A stretch of 64,000 nt of DNA from Adineta ricciae (Eukaryota > Rotifera > Eurotatoria > Adinetida > Adinetidae). The notes beneath the pieces are model-generated. The model was not told where the DNA came from, made no database searches, and worked only from the letters and a program-made list of their open reading frames with translations. Positions within the stretch are counted from its first letter, which is position 1, and every line of letters starts with the position of its first letter. Where the stretch lies: positions 4,141 to 68,140 of the forward strand of contig CAJNOJ010000067.1 of assembly GCA_905250025.1 (NCBI GenBank). Reading direction: 5' to 3'. Of the stretch, positions 1-12,900 are shown one piece after another. Position numbers and translations under genes: made by a program.

Positions 1-2791
1 AGGGAGAGCGACTGGGGGGGGGCGGATAAAGAAATGAGACGAAAGCATATTGCTATAAACCAATTAAATCTTTGAATAAGTGGATCGCACATCTAGTCAA
101 AGTGGAAGAACTAAAGAGGATAATGGAGACTCTCAAGTAGGCCCTTTACATAAAGAAAAAGAGCTGTTATAAAAAAAATATATGATAAATACTAAAGCAC
201 CATTAGTTTTCATCTTATCTATTCATGCAATTATTTCCTTAAAGGAGAGGACTTCATTGAAATCATCGTATCTTATTTTCACCTTGTTGAATTAAAAAAG
301 TATTATGTAGGATACATACGTAATTGAAATTAGACAGAATTTCCATGTCAATAAGCAATTACAAGTATTTCTAAGGATTTTATGGATTTAGTACAGACTA
401 TTCGTATCCATATGAAAATCTCCGACATACAGCTGTCGACTTAATTTTGAGCAGTTAGTAATCTAGTCCACTCTTATGGATTAAACACTGCACGCTAACT
501 ATGTGGGTTTTACCATCCTAACTCAATTAGGATGAATCCTGTAAATAATTCTCGATGTTTATATAACTCGCACAAGTAAAACGAAGTTAATCGAGACATA
601 TTGGATTCCAATAGCAGATTTTCTACAGATGACGATAATAATAAACTGAAACATCTTTTTATTATCTTTAGCTGTATGTTCTGTCGTGAGAAAGATAAGC
701 ATGTTGCTCTTAGTTTCAACAAAACATATAATCAGAGAGCGACTACTTATTCATTATTCCAAAGAACTTCTTGATTAACCTTTGTATGAGCATTCTATTT
801 TCAAGTGTCTAAATATATCTTATTCCCACAAACGCAATCGAATAATCATTAATGCGTGATGATTATTCCATTATTCTGTTCCTCACAACATGATACAAGT
901 GTGTGGAGGAGCGAAAGTCATCTCGTTGGAAATGAATTCGCTCGAAAGCGGAAAATGCACTTAAAGTCTGCATAGGAACTGGTCGAAAGAATGAACGGTA
1001 GCATTTCGAATAGTAGACGACACTATACTTCGACATCAACAAACATTTAATAGACACATATGACCTGCTCAAGAATCTCAACTTTACCTCAAGCCTTCCG
1101 TGAAATCTACCATGTAACCAACAGTGTTTTGCACTCAGAACACTTCTCCTGACAAGGTTAATAAAAGAGAAAGAGTGGTTGAGAGATGTTTCGTTTCCAG
1201 AGTGAATATTTGTACTATCGACGTGCTCGCTTTTTTCGCTAGATAATGCATTTCCGATTTCCTACATACTCATCAGAAGTCAAGTGTTTCTCTAGTAGCG
1301 GTGCGTGGTCTTTCTTGGTTGGAACGGCAATGTTTGCTTTTCGTACAACAGACGGTTTTTGAGATTTTGAATATTTTAGTGTAAACGTCTCCAACAATTA
1401 AGTATATTCGCTATTGACACACGCGTGTTTATTTCAATCGAAATAATCTTGTCATTTATCATTATTTTCCTGTTTTCGAAAGATATTGTTTTGATGTTTA
1501 TCACGTAGTTATCAAATAGAGTTTCAATAGATAGCATACTTACAAAGAAGGCAGCAGTTCATTGAAAACAACAGTAACAATGGGAGAAAAAAACGAGAAC
1601 TGTCGATTTGTTCTATCGTATTAAAAGAAAAAAAAATTCTTCTCTCTTTTCTTCCTCTCTCGTCTTACTCTTTTTTTTTTCATTTGATGAACATAAAATG
1701 GAGTCGACGTGTAATAATAATAGGCTGATGATGACTAGAAGAAAAATCCTGAATAGGAATAAATCTAAAAGAAAGATATGACAGAACTCTCTTTCAACTA
1801 AAGCAATACTCGGAAGACGCATTCTTTAATATAAAGATGAACTATACCGAGTTGAAAGAACTAGACAATGACAACTCAATTTGTTCATGCTCAGATATAT
1901 GTTCACAAGCTCGCACATACTCAAATCATTTCATATGCAACAATTTGGTTTCTTTTTTTTCGCATTGTCTAATCGGTTACGTAAAAAACAATGAGATGTT
2001 TTATTGCTCTTATGAACAATCATAGAAGACTGACGGAAATAATAATCTTCTCGGTTATCAGTGCATATTTCATCAGCAAAGGTTCTTATTGAAGTATGAA
2101 CAGTCGGAATATACAGATCTCGTACAACTTATCGATAAGTATGTGATAACATTCTATTCAAGAACATATCTATGAAATAGATGCAAAGGGCACGTTATTT
2201 CAACATGGTTTCTGCTGATTTGATCTTCTTTGAAAGATGTAAATATAGACCCGAAGGAAGAAAACGTCCTTATACCGACTGATAGAACTTTTTTGGATTA
2301 GCGTCTATGTCATATAAAAATCATTTTCTCTTTGATCTCACATATTATGCGGAAACATCCAGTGCGTATAACATCAAAATGCATGAGAAAAAAAAGCAGT
2401 ATTTGTTTTTAATTATGCATCTATTTATGGTTGAAAGACTGAATTGCCTGCATATGCACTCGGTTAATTTTCTTTTTGAATGTAAACTCCATTCGGTAGG
2501 AGTATGATTCGTTGACTGATGTTTTTAATTATGTTCCAATATGAGAATTTCTAATATGCTTATGGGTTTTTTTTTTACTTGAAAAAAGACAGGATCTTAG
2601 ACGTCTGCAATATTATGATTTGTGTGTTCATTCAAGGATTAGAGAAACTAATCTTTAATTGAAAAGAAATTGTCAATTGATTTGTTCAGTAACCAAACGT
2701 TGTTGATAGAGTACCGCGTTTTCTCTTTGTAATAATACAAACAAGAACAAAAAAAAACAACTAGATTTGTATATATATATATATGAAACTA
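1..2791. other. Intergenic, no gene recognised
   Basis: AT-rich sequence with homopolymer A/T runs and a short TA run near 2769-2783. The open frames here are short, show no family motif and have no convincing splice-linked partner. No tRNA-like B box or rRNA segment was seen. The end nearest 2791 should hold the 3' UTR of the L16 gene. Confidence 0.6.
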
Positions 2792-3706
2792 CTAGCGAAT
2801 TTTCGGTCCATAGCGAGCGAATTCAATGTCATAAAAATCAGCATATCGATGGCAATTCATAAAATTGTTCCGAACGAGGTACTCCCAGCTAAATCGATTG
2901 ATATTTTTCTCTTGAATCTCGTTTCGTTCGGCTTGCCATTTATCTAATAGCTCTTGCGAGACAGGTATGGCTGGAAATGGTAAGACTTCAGCTATGGATA
3001 GTAATGTGCGATAGAGATAATCAAATGATAGTGTTCCGCCGACTTCGATGATGATTCGGTTTGCTTTTATAGGTGTAACGAAATATTCGATACTGCCTTT
3101 GCCTGCGCCACGTTTTTTATTTAGACCTTTGAAGTACCACGGATGCCATGGTGGATCAACACGCCATATGGAAAAACAACGTTCCATGTCGATTCGTTTG
3201 TTAACCATGTCACGAATAGAATTGAAATGTCCTTCCTTCATTAAACCGGGAGCGAGTGCCTATTGATGAATGAATGTTTTGTTGTTTTCCGAAAGGATAG
3301 AAACAATCAAAATACGTACCATAATTCCGTATTGTTTATGTATGAGCTCATTATGAACGATCTCGACACCGCGACAAGCCAGCAACCGTCTGGACATGTT
3401 TGGATAGTTTATATGATTCGGTGGTGTATCGGGTACATATTTGACTTCAGGTAACTCATTTTGAATGGGTAATCCAGCAGCTAGAGGGATATAGATTGAA
3501 TGATTAAGAGTGACGAAATGATGTTGAATAGCATACGAAGAACTTTAGGGAAAGGTGGTTTGTCTTGGGTTCCATTCACTATCGTTCGACTATATAAAGT
3601 TGGTCGTAGGAGACGTGAACCTTCAATAAGAATAATACTAAGAATGAACTAGATATGTTTAAAAAAAAAACGGCAAACCATTTTTAATCAATGGTCGACA
3701 CGCCAT
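2792..3706 (-). CDS. MRPL16: Mitochondrial large-subunit ribosomal protein L16
   Basis: Component of the mitoribosome large subunit (bacterial uL16 family), which binds near the central protuberance and tRNA sites. Four exons can be assembled: 3706-3679, 3620-3537, 3480-3320 and 3259-2792. All have GT-AG junctions and consistent phases, and give about 246 residues, close to the usual animal length of about 250. Recognisable parts are HKQYGIMAL before the third intron, then AIWR-type FSIWRVDPPW, the glycine-rich GAGKGSIEYFVTPIKANR core, IIEVGG, and a C-terminal WEYLVRNNF block like that of insect MRPL16. The first two exons are less conserved, as expected for an import presequence. Exon 1 is supported only by phase and splice sites. 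The gene lies just downstream of RPL21 on the same strand. The family call is firm; the extreme N-terminus is less so. Confidence 0.92.
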
Positions 3707-3908
3707 GTTAATCTGAAACATGAAAACAAAATCGAATGTCAGCTTGACTTGGTTTTCTTCTAGACAATGTAAAGATGATGCTTAATTTATTTTCATTTCG
3801 GATCGTTCTTTTCCTTTGTTTTATTTATTCTTCTTCACGCTGTTCGTGTAACGTGATCAAAAAAACAAACAAGATGGTAGCAATGCAAAAAAAAAGTTGA
3901 AATCTTTT

Positions 3909-4606
3909 TTAAGCTACGAATTGGTATGGAATTGGTTCGACGATTTGTGGTTTGTTACCGCGTGTGCGAACCAAATGTTGTTTTCGTGGACCTTGTGGCT
4001 GAAAAAAAGATTCGTATAAATCAATTGGAAAAGTACTGTAGTGAATCTTACTTGTCGTTTGATGCTTGAAAGTGGTACTGGCTTGCCGGATTCTTTGGCT
4101 GCTCGTTTTAATTGTTCACTAAGTTTGACACGATTAAGAAAATCCGCACGGCATTTCGAGTGTTTAACTAAAAGAACGGATTTGTATTCGCTTGCAATCG
4201 GAAGCAAAACTACTTACTATGTTCGATACGGACATTGATACGTTTGGCAATGACACGGTGTCTAAAAACGATTCAATAAAAGTAGACGAATTCAACGAGT
4301 CAAACATACCGAACACGTTTGTTAACGATAATACCAACGGCATGTCGAGTTACGTTGAAAACACGACCGGTTTTACCGTGATAAAATCTGTGTGGCATAC
4401 CTTTTTGCACAGCACCATTACCCTATTGTCAAAGAACAAATCGAAAGTATTTCAGTCAATTTCCGAATGAAGTGTACTTTAATATCGACGATATCTCCAC
4501 GTTTGAAGATTTTCATATAGGTAGCCAAAGGGATACGGCCATTTTTCTTGAAATCGCGTGCAAATAAATGACGCGTACCGCGACGATAACCTTTTGGATT
4601 TGTCAT
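3909..4606 (-). CDS. RPL21: 60S ribosomal protein L21
   Basis: Cytosolic large-subunit ribosomal protein eL21. Five exons (4606-4478, 4422-4310, 4261-4218, 4167-4052, 3998-3909) join in frame to 163 residues; the human protein has 160. The start [15 protein letters not shown], then [50 protein letters not shown] and the ending EPIPYQF are all family hallmarks. Introns are only 48-60 nt, and one exon is just 44 nt. The assembled coding sequence has no broken motif, so this looks like a functional copy. L16 lies about 200 bp downstream on the same strand. Confidence 0.97.
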
Positions 4607-4917
4607 TTTCCTAGCGGTACTAACTAGAGAACGAAGTTAATCTTGAAAAAAAACAAACAAGATCAAGTCGAAATGAATATCAATATGAAACCGAAGATCG
4701 ATAGAAGTAGATTCACATATTCCATTCATCAGAAAGATGAATGTGTAAACCACGGAATGTAAGAACCTCTACTATATGCATGCAAACCTTTCGTTTGTCC
4801 AAAGGAAAGAAGGAAGGCGCAGGTCGACAACAAACGACATCTGTAGTCGGTGCAGAGTATACGAAATCGAAGTTTATTGAAGTCAAAGATGAAAAAGAAA
4901 GAAAACGATTGAGCAAT

Positions 4918-6109
4918 TCATAATCTGGTCGGTATTGCTTGTCTGTCGTATCGCTCAAGAAAGAGAGTAATTCTTATAACAAATAAAACAATACAGATGA
5001 GAGTGATTGCCAAGACAAATAATTGATTAATTCTTCTTTCGAACAATAATTTCCAGTGTTTGGCAAGAATTCCAATTAGTGCAGCAAACCACGCTAACCA
5101 TGGTGACCAAGTATAAGCCATTGGCGAAGGAAAGACGAAGTTTTCCAGAATCCAATATGCTATAATACCCATGGTCAATACGATCAATGGCACACTTGTT
5201 GCCCAACCTTCATTACTCAATGGTAATCTCTTCTTCAGCCACATAGACAAATTCAACGACGACGCAACTAATAGCCAAGCGGAATAAATCGCATGTCCAT
5301 TCAATACAACAACACGCATCGTCCAAAGATCGTTCGGTCTATAATAAGCAAAAAACGAACATTGAAAGAGAATCGAATCTGCTATATTCTTACATATTCA
5401 AGCGAATATAATCCCATCGTTTTCGCCATAGAAAAATATGATCAAGTACAGTTGCAGCGACGATCGTTGTCAACATTAAGTAGATGATGATCGTTGAAAA
5501 CTGGAACAAGTCAAAATAGAATCGAACGCAAACAATAAATATAACTTACTCCAAGCTGTAATCGATCCCAAAGAAACAACCAGAATGAATTTAGAAACAT
5601 ATTCAGAAGAAAAAAAATAAAAATCGCATAATGTAACGTATACGGATGAAGATATAGACGTCCATCGTCTGTTTTGCGCCAGATATTAACAATCGCATAG
5701 ATAAGAAAAGCGAACTGAATAGAAAAATCTATTTATTCGTTGTATTTCTTCCGGCGAATTAATTTACCTGCCAAATATAGATCAAAGCGTAGATGGAAAA
5801 TGTTGCTTTAGCTGGAGTAAATTCCGTTGCGTTTTCATCACTCACTTGTGCTATTGATTTTCTGAATAATTCTACAATCGAATACGATTGTTTTTTCTTA
5901 CGTATCGAACATTGAAACATGACTCACTATTCGATCCTCTAATTGCGAAGCCATTAATAATGCAAGTAAATATGAAAGATGACAAAGCAACAAAGATCGC
6001 CGTAATCACGCCAGCGCTATGCGAATAGTCGACTTCGGTTCCATCTGAAAGCAAGTACATCTTAGTACATGATCTTCCGACTCGAGTACTTACTGAACGA
6101 GTTATTCAT
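4918..6109 (-). CDS. Multi-pass membrane protein of unknown function
   Basis: Six exons are inferred. The first is a very small one encoding MNNSF (ATG at 6109, donor GTAAGT). The next begins near 6050, and the rest run to a TGA at 4918. The assembled protein is about 309 residues with roughly eight hydrophobic helices near residues 18-42, 68-91, 106-128, 134-156, 178-202, 218-238, 245-263 and 274-296. Tryptophan-rich stretches such as YIWQ, FWLFLWD and the segment LNGHAIYSAWLLVASSLNL recall an uncharacterised invertebrate membrane family, loosely reminiscent of TspO/MBR proteins. That resemblance is from memory and is weak. There is no cleavable signal peptide beyond the first helix, and no catalytic motif was seen. 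It is divergent from the OTU protease gene, sharing a region of about 750 bp. Confidence 0.75.
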
Positions 6110-6866
6110 CTTTGTATCTAACTGATAGCGAGAGAAATACGCTGTTATATACGTGGACAAAGTTCTCGTTGTTTTTCATTATACACAAGGATGCTTGAAT
6201 GACGAAAAACATGCATCAAGCAGAAAATTGTCCGTATAGGCATTCGTATATGATAATCACTAATTATTTCAAAAACCATGATATTGTTCTACACAATAGA
6301 CTCGAACTGTATGAATTTTATTGGTAATTAATTATCCTTCGAGAGTAGACTAATTGTTCTTTGTTATCAATGACGAAGTACTACTCTCTTTAAAGTAGGT
6401 CTATTCGATATTTGATCAAGGTAACATGCGGTACAGAAGAAAAAAAAACGAATCGATCACCCGACAATCTATAAATAGCAAGTCTTCAGTTAAAAATAAA
6501 CATTCTATGCCCTGTGTGTTGACGATTTGTCGAAATGGTTTTATTCTTCGCATGTAGTCTAATCAAATTATCTAGTTATTAAACGAGCTACATCGATTTT
6601 AGTAAGCATAACTCGTTCGTTTGAATGTAATTGTATAAATTAATCATCAGTAATAATGATTTATCAAACTACGAAAAAAGAAGAACGTGAAATTCTTCCT
6701 TTTTTCAATCGTTTGCGTAACAATGGCAACGGGGTGTAACAATCGACATTCTCTTTTTTTTGCGGCAGTGTTGATCAATATTTCAAAGAACAGTTGAAAT
6801 GAATCATATCGAGCAAATACATTTCTACGTTGTCAATTTCTGGATTAATTTCCTATCTCTCAGACA
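6110..6866. promoter_or_regulatory. Shared upstream region of divergent genes
   Basis: About 750 bp between the start of the membrane-protein gene (minus) and the OTU protease (plus). It must hold both promoters. No clear TATA box or other motif stands out. A pyrimidine-rich CAG three bases before the OTU ATG (just upstream of 6867) suggests a 5' UTR intron. Confidence 0.4.
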
Positions 6867-7466
6867 ATGAAATCTTATAGTCCATTCTGTTTATGTTCTC
6901 GTCGAAATCAAATTCAGCAATCAACTAGTGACTTTCAAGCTCACGAACAACAATTGAATTTCAATTTATCCGATCATAATATTCAACGTCTACAAGTAGA
7001 CGGCGATGGAAATTGTCTTTTCTACGCACTTGCCGAAGGTCTTCTCCGTGAAATGAAAAAAGATCCATATAATTTTGGCTCGTATTTACAGTCATTCGGT
7101 GTATCCATTCAGTCTTCTTTGGTTAGCTTCGCAAAAACTCTACGACAAATCTGTGTAACACAATGGAAACTAAACGAACATTATTATAGTCAGTTTGTTG
7201 ATATGCAACACATTTCATTTGCGAAAGAAATGAAGAAATTCTCCAAAACTGGTGTTTCCGATTCGATCCTAGGTGATATCGTTCCGTTGACTATTTCGAA
7301 TATATTCAACGTCAGAATAACCATTTTTACTTCCCTGTCAAATATGCCTCGAATCGATATCAAACCGGAGAATTCGACAAGTTCATTGGCGTGTCGGAGG
7401 GTGATCTATTTAGCGTACAATCAATACGGTGCTGGACATTATGATGCTGCTTATCCTCGACTGTGA
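6867..7466 (+). CDS. OTU-domain cysteine protease (deubiquitinase)
   Basis: A single open frame of 199 residues. It has the OTU catalytic signature VDGDGNCLFYAL with the presumed nucleophile Cys50 and Asp47, and the C-terminal histidine block GAGHYDAAYP with His near residue 191, which is the spacing expected of OTU deubiquitinases. The domain fills almost the whole protein, so there is no accessory ubiquitin-binding region. A short basic, Cys-containing N-terminus (FCLCSRRN) precedes it. It probably cleaves ubiquitin or ubiquitin-like chains, but chain preference cannot be read from the sequence. There is no intron in the coding part, and an acceptor-like CTCTCAG lies just upstream of the ATG. 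Confidence 0.88.
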   Translation: MKSYSPFCLCSRRNQIQQSTSDFQAHEQQLNFNLSDHNIQRLQVDGDGNCLFYALAEGLLREMKKDPYNFGSYLQSFGVSIQSSLVSFAKTLRQICVTQWKLNEHYYSQFVDMQHISFAKEMKKFSKTGVSDSILGDIVPLTISNIFNVRITIFTSLSNMPRIDIKPENSTSSLACRRVIYLAYNQYGAGHYDAAYPRL

Positions 7467-7661
7467 TATGTAGTTTGGGAAAAGCTTTCCGTTTTCTTTT
7501 ATTTTTGTTTTGTTTTAAAACAGTACATGAAGACAAAGATTCTGTTTTCTTCTTCTTCGTGTTCTTTTTCTCTCTTGTCAATTACTGAAAAACATCATGT
7601 TCAGAAGTATCGGCGCAAGACAACTAGAAACGTGTCAGTATAGTAACAGGAATTTCTATCG

Positions 7662-8156
7662 TCATTCGCGATCAGAATAGATCAACGTTTGTATATCACC
7701 AGTAGAACTTCGTCGATTTGGATTAGCTGCAAAGAAAAGATTCGAATCGATGTCTTTTTATCTGAACGTTCACCGAACTTTGCTTACCATTATAACGATT
7801 TCCACTGAGCGTGTAGATAATTTCATTTTCAGATACAGGAGATCTCGGAAAAAGAAGTTCTAGACGTGATGCTGGCCGTGTTGCAATCATGGTTAACTCC
7901 GATCGTTTGCCAAACCTAACAAAAAGGCAAGTTAATGGATGAGAAACATTTGTTTCAAGGTGAACAGAATTTACCGTGGTCGAGCAATAATCGCATAATA
8001 GCTATGTAATAACTTCCAAAAGCGTATCCAATCATCAGGTGATGCATTTGGTGGTGGAATTGGTGGTGGATCAGGAAAACTTGCCGAAGATGTTAATCGA
8101 ATGAGAATTATGGAACAAATAAGAAGACTAAGAAAGTGCGTGAAAAATGAATTCAT
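7662..8156 (-). CDS. NPF: Neuropeptide F / NPY-family precursor
   Basis: Secreted peptide hormone precursor of about 124 residues in three exons (8156-7975, 7915-7788, 7726-7662). A hydrophobic signal peptide (about residues 1-25, ending near SSAS) is followed by a proline-rich stretch with PPIPPP spacing and the peptide core ending HSYYAIIARPRFGKR. That is the NPF hallmark YYA...RPRF, followed by the amidation glycine and a dibasic KR cleavage site. The remainder is a C-flanking peptide ending in a TGA at 7662. The first intron is phase 2 and splits the last arginine codon of RPRF as CG|G, the position known to be conserved in NPY/NPF genes. The mature product should be an amidated, pancreatic-polypeptide-fold peptide acting on a GPCR in feeding-type control. 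The receptor partner is not in this window. Confidence 0.93.
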
Positions 8157-9955
8157 TGTGTTGAAAAGCGTTTGCTTGTCCTGAAATGAAACAAAAGTTT
8201 AGTGCATCACTAAGGACTCCTTTTCTCTTGTCTATCTATCTCTCTCTCTCTCTCGCGTCATCACAATAAACCTTTAAGCATTCTACTTACAGCGAAAACT
8301 GATTGTTATTAACTCGACTTTTTTTCTATTTAATTATCTCATGTGTATAGGCAAAACATCAATAACAATTTGTTTTTATCTAGTTAGATTTACCATTTAC
8401 ATCAGTGTTTTTCAGAAAAATAGAGAGAGAGAGTTATGTTTCGTAGGCGATGAAACTTAGATAGAGAGAATTTTGCTTTGCACCTACGCGTGATAATCTA
8501 GGCTTCTCTCCTACGCAGTTGGAATACTGATTGAAAAAGGAAACTGCTGTTTTATTACATATTACTACATATTTTGCAGTTCAATATACGAGATTCGTGT
8601 TCGGTTACGCACGCTTTAAGCTAAATTCTATATATATATAGCAGATCGAACGTAAAAATTAACGGTTTCTTGCGGATTATACATGCAAAATCAGGAAGTC
8701 GGCATAGGAGGGGGTGTGCAGAGTAGTTTTGAAAAGGTAGCATCTAACAGTTGGTTGAATGACAAGAAAATGAAGTTATCTTATAGCTTTAAAAAGAACA
8801 TGTTCAACAATGGATTCTCCTTTCAATTTAATGACGCATGAAATATTCTCAAGGAGATTGAAGAGACTCTCTGTATATATATAACACGTAAATTTTAAGT
8901 GGAAAATTAATGAATCGGTGTAGTCAGTTGCAAGTAATTCTGTATCGAAAATATCCAACGCTCTCTGACGAAGGAATTCAAGATTTCAAATGTTATGCTC
9001 ATTTATCAACTCAATGACATCTTATTACGAAAAATAAATGCGTTTGAACAGAACGTAGGCGGTATTAAATTAATACAGCAAACATCTGTTTAAACGACAG
9101 CTTTGAGCAAGACAAAGTTATCTGTCTACCATGTCCTACGTTCCCGTAGCGCACAATATTCTGAACCTTCATGGGCTCTTTGGAATACAACAGAAAAAAG
9201 ATTCCTTGAAGTAGTATACTTTCGAACTAATTTAACATTATGAAACACGTGCGTTGTACCGGAAAAAAGGATCTAATTTTATTATGAATGTTTCGATTGG
9301 TATCCGTAATAATGTTGCCTCATCAAAAATGACCTTGTATACATATATTTATATAGTTCGGTAGTCAATCACGACATCGGCGGTTACAAATTTCAGTTTT
9401 ACAACACAAACCTATTTACGATCTTTCAGTTCGTTAATCAGCCATTGAAATGTCATGCAAATACACATGTGCATCTAATAGAACAAGAAAATTTGTTGCC
9501 TATACTCGAATATTGTTTGTCTCCTTGACACATAATCTTCTTTACGTTATAGATCTCATCCGTTCGATGTTCGAACATCTGTTTTTTCTCAAGGATGGAC
9601 GTCTTGTTAACGAGTTCGTCAACCTCTGAACCGATTGAAAGCGAACTTCATGTCAGATTGTCTTTTTTTTTCTTCCAAAATCTATTTCTCGTCTAAAAAG
9701 ATAAACAAGATATTTTTCTTTATCGTTAGGTACGTAAGAAGACAATTTGCGACAGACAAAAGACATCGAGAAGGAAATCATACAAGCACGCTATACAGAA
9801 TTGAAAGACAGTGAACAAAGAAAAAGAGAGAAAAATATTTTGTGAAAACGAACTGGTGTAGTTGTTTTTGTCTGTTTCTAAAGAAATTTCTTTGTACATT
9901 ATTAAGAAAGCAAAACAAATAACATATTCTGTTTGTGTTCAATCACCGGTTGGGA
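8157..9955. other. Intergenic between NPF and AMPK gamma
   Basis: About 1.8 kb with no supported gene. It contains a TATC/TC microsatellite at about 8230-8256, a GA run near 8422-8431, and TA runs near 8630-8640 and 8873-8882. It should hold the NPF promoter on its left side and the AMPK gamma 3' UTR on its right. Confidence 0.5.
8230..8256. repeat. TATC/TC microsatellite
   Basis: Runs of (TATC) followed by (TC) about 27 bases long, upstream of the NPF start on the minus strand. Confidence 0.8.
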
Positions 9956-12900
9956 TTATGCTAGTTCTTCAGCTGCTTCACTGGGAACAGCCGATGTTGG
10001 TTCGGATGGCGAACGTTCTGATTTGGTTGGACGTACGATCATAAAATCGAGTATATCAGATAATGAAAGTATGCCAATGACATGTTCCTCATTATCAACA
10101 ATGACTAAACGATGAACTTCAGCTTTGATGATACGTTCGATACATGTTGATAATGTTTCATGCTTCTGACACCTTGCGACGGCTTCAAAACGCTCTTTTC
10201 GATAAAACAATGCTTCATTGATTGACATATCTAAATTTCGATAACTTTTATCTGGAGCTAAACCCTATGAAATGAAATATATTTGTTAATTTTTTCCAAG
10301 AAGAATGTTTCACCTACGATGATATCAAATTTTGAATAAATGTTGACTAATTTTCTGTTTTTATCCACAACAGGTAGGGCTGAGACACGATGTCTGACAA
10401 ATAGGCCTAGTGCTTCAATGACTGTTGATGTTTCTTCAATCTATCAATAGAGAGATGTTAATCGGAAAGGTACGAAACAATCAACATACGATATCCAATC
10501 GATCATAGGTACCCAATTTAAGTTCTTCCAATGACTTTGACATAAATGATGGTTGTGGCCAATCGTAAATCTATGAGAGAGAAAAAACATGAGTTTTTGG
10601 TGAGTATTCGTTGATCGACATGCTCGTCTTACATATAAATAAAAGAATCGAAGAATTCGCTTGTGCGTCAAGATAAAGACAACATTGTTGGTCACTGGAT
10701 CGATGATAGGTAGACGATGTACGTGATTCTCCAGCAGAAGGCACACAGCTTCATACAAACTAGAAAGGAAAACAGATTTCTTTGTTCGTAATTCTATTCA
10801 TTGAAGCATTTGATCTTACGTTTGAGTTGGTCGGATGTATAAAAGCGGCTTTTCATATTCTCGTAAAACATCGCGCCATGTTTCAATACGATGTTCTTCT
10901 AATTCCTCGATTTTTGCGTGTGGCTGTTTATAATACTTTTGTAAAATAAGAATAAAATCTGTTATAGTTAAGAGGCCAATGAACTTCTGTCGTTTGGTAT
11001 CCCATAAGGGTGCGGCACGTACACCATTGTAAACCAGCGCGAAAAACGCCTTTTTCACAGCTAATTGTGTATCGAATACAACGAGTTTAGAACTTTTCGG
11101 CATGATGTCATAGCAATTATGACATTTCATGAAATGGGTATAGATTTCTTCATCACTGACTAAAATAGAAGCTGACATTCAGAAGCAAAACACGAAGATT
11201 GAGGGAATGTTTATTTACCAAATGTTTCATCACCATCATGTGTGGGAGACATAGACTAGAAGAAGAAACAAACAAATGAGACTTGCGGTATTTCAAACAG
11301 CTTCCTTTGATTACGCACTGAGGGTCGAATGAAATATGTAGATGGTCGGTCGGATGATGAACTATTTCGAGTGATTATGGTTTGACCAGAGAACGTTTTA
11401 ACTCGAGTTGTTCCGCTCATCGGTGTTGGGCTCTGAGTACCTACAAACGAAAGCAATGGTTGATGGGAGGTCATCACGGACGATTTATACGTACCAATTC
11501 GCGCTGGATCTTGAAAAAGTGACTAGAATTCAATAACAAGAACACAATTTAAACATAGTCAATGAGATTGTGTGATAAATCACGAACATGAGCATGCAAG
11601 CAAACAAAGCAAGCTATTTTTCTCGTTTACAACTATTTTTCTCCGTTTTTCTTCTCTGATTAATAGTGTAGAGTTATATTGGATCAATGCCAACAGCGTA
11701 TGAATGTGATAAACGTCTACAAACTGCTGAGAATAAGACAATGAACGGAAGACAGATAAAGAAAGAAACGAAAGAGAGAAAGAAAAGGAGAAGACGAAGA
11801 CGACGACGAAGAAGAAGAAGAAGAAAATAAGACAGGAATGTGTATCATGCTGAAAATAGAATTTATCTAACTGACTAGATAATAAAAGACATACCGTCAA
11901 TTGATTTGCACCCCCAGTAGTTCGTTTCTTATTTTGTTGCTGTTGTAGACGAGTTAAGGCAGCTTGAATTCGCAGATCATCATTTCCTTTGGCCATACGT
12001 TTGTGATACGAAATGGAGAAACCGGTTGGTGCCGATGACAATGACGCATAATATTGCGAGTCCGATGTTGGTATAGGATTGTGTCCTGAATTGGATTTCT
12101 TTCCTGGACCACTGTTATTTCGACTGTCCGATCGGCTTGCCATTGAACTATGACTGAGATCTAATTCATCATCTTTTTCGTCCGGATGTTCCGTATCTGA
12201 CAGAGAACCGGTTGAGAGATTTCGACTATCGTCGTTATCGTAAGCTCCTTCGTCTTGTTCCTCAATGGTTGATCGTTGTCGACCTGATGATAAAGACTCT
12301 TTAATGGTATTTGATCGTATTTTAGGTACGTCTAAATTGATTGACTTCGTCGTCGTTGTTATTAGTGTACCCATCGGCTTTTTCGACTTCTTTGAAAATA
12401 ATCGTGAGAAAAGTGATTTATCGGTCACAGATTGCGTATCAGTTTTTGATCGAGAGCGAACACGTCGACTCAGAGATGATTTGGCTGATGAATCAACATT
12501 TGTGGCTGGCACTTTGCCCGATGGCAAATTCATCGAAGCCACGGGAGAAGCCGCACTTGCATGTTGAGCAAGAGCAGCAACGACATGTGGTTCTGTCAAG
12601 CCATCATTTATTTCGTCATTAACATCACCGCCACTGCCACCACCACCGGGACCAGACGTATTGTTTGCTATCTGAGCGAATACTCCAGCAGTATTTGTCA
12701 CTGTAACATTTGGCTTCTTTTCATTAGGAGTATTCCGCGAGGAAAATACTGCTTGTATACGCGTACGTTTTGTTATGGAGTCAGATAATGCTCGGTTCGA
12801 TGATTGTGATTTCGTTGTATCACCACCTGTAGAATTGGCTTCATTCTAAATGGCGTGCTAGGTTTTTCATTAGCAAAAAAATCGAGCGAACTATGCTCAG

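Noticed and set aside
863..1081. Minus-strand 72-codon frame in the first 2 kb
   Set aside because: No recognisable domain and no supporting neighbours; length is within chance expectation for AT-rich DNA.
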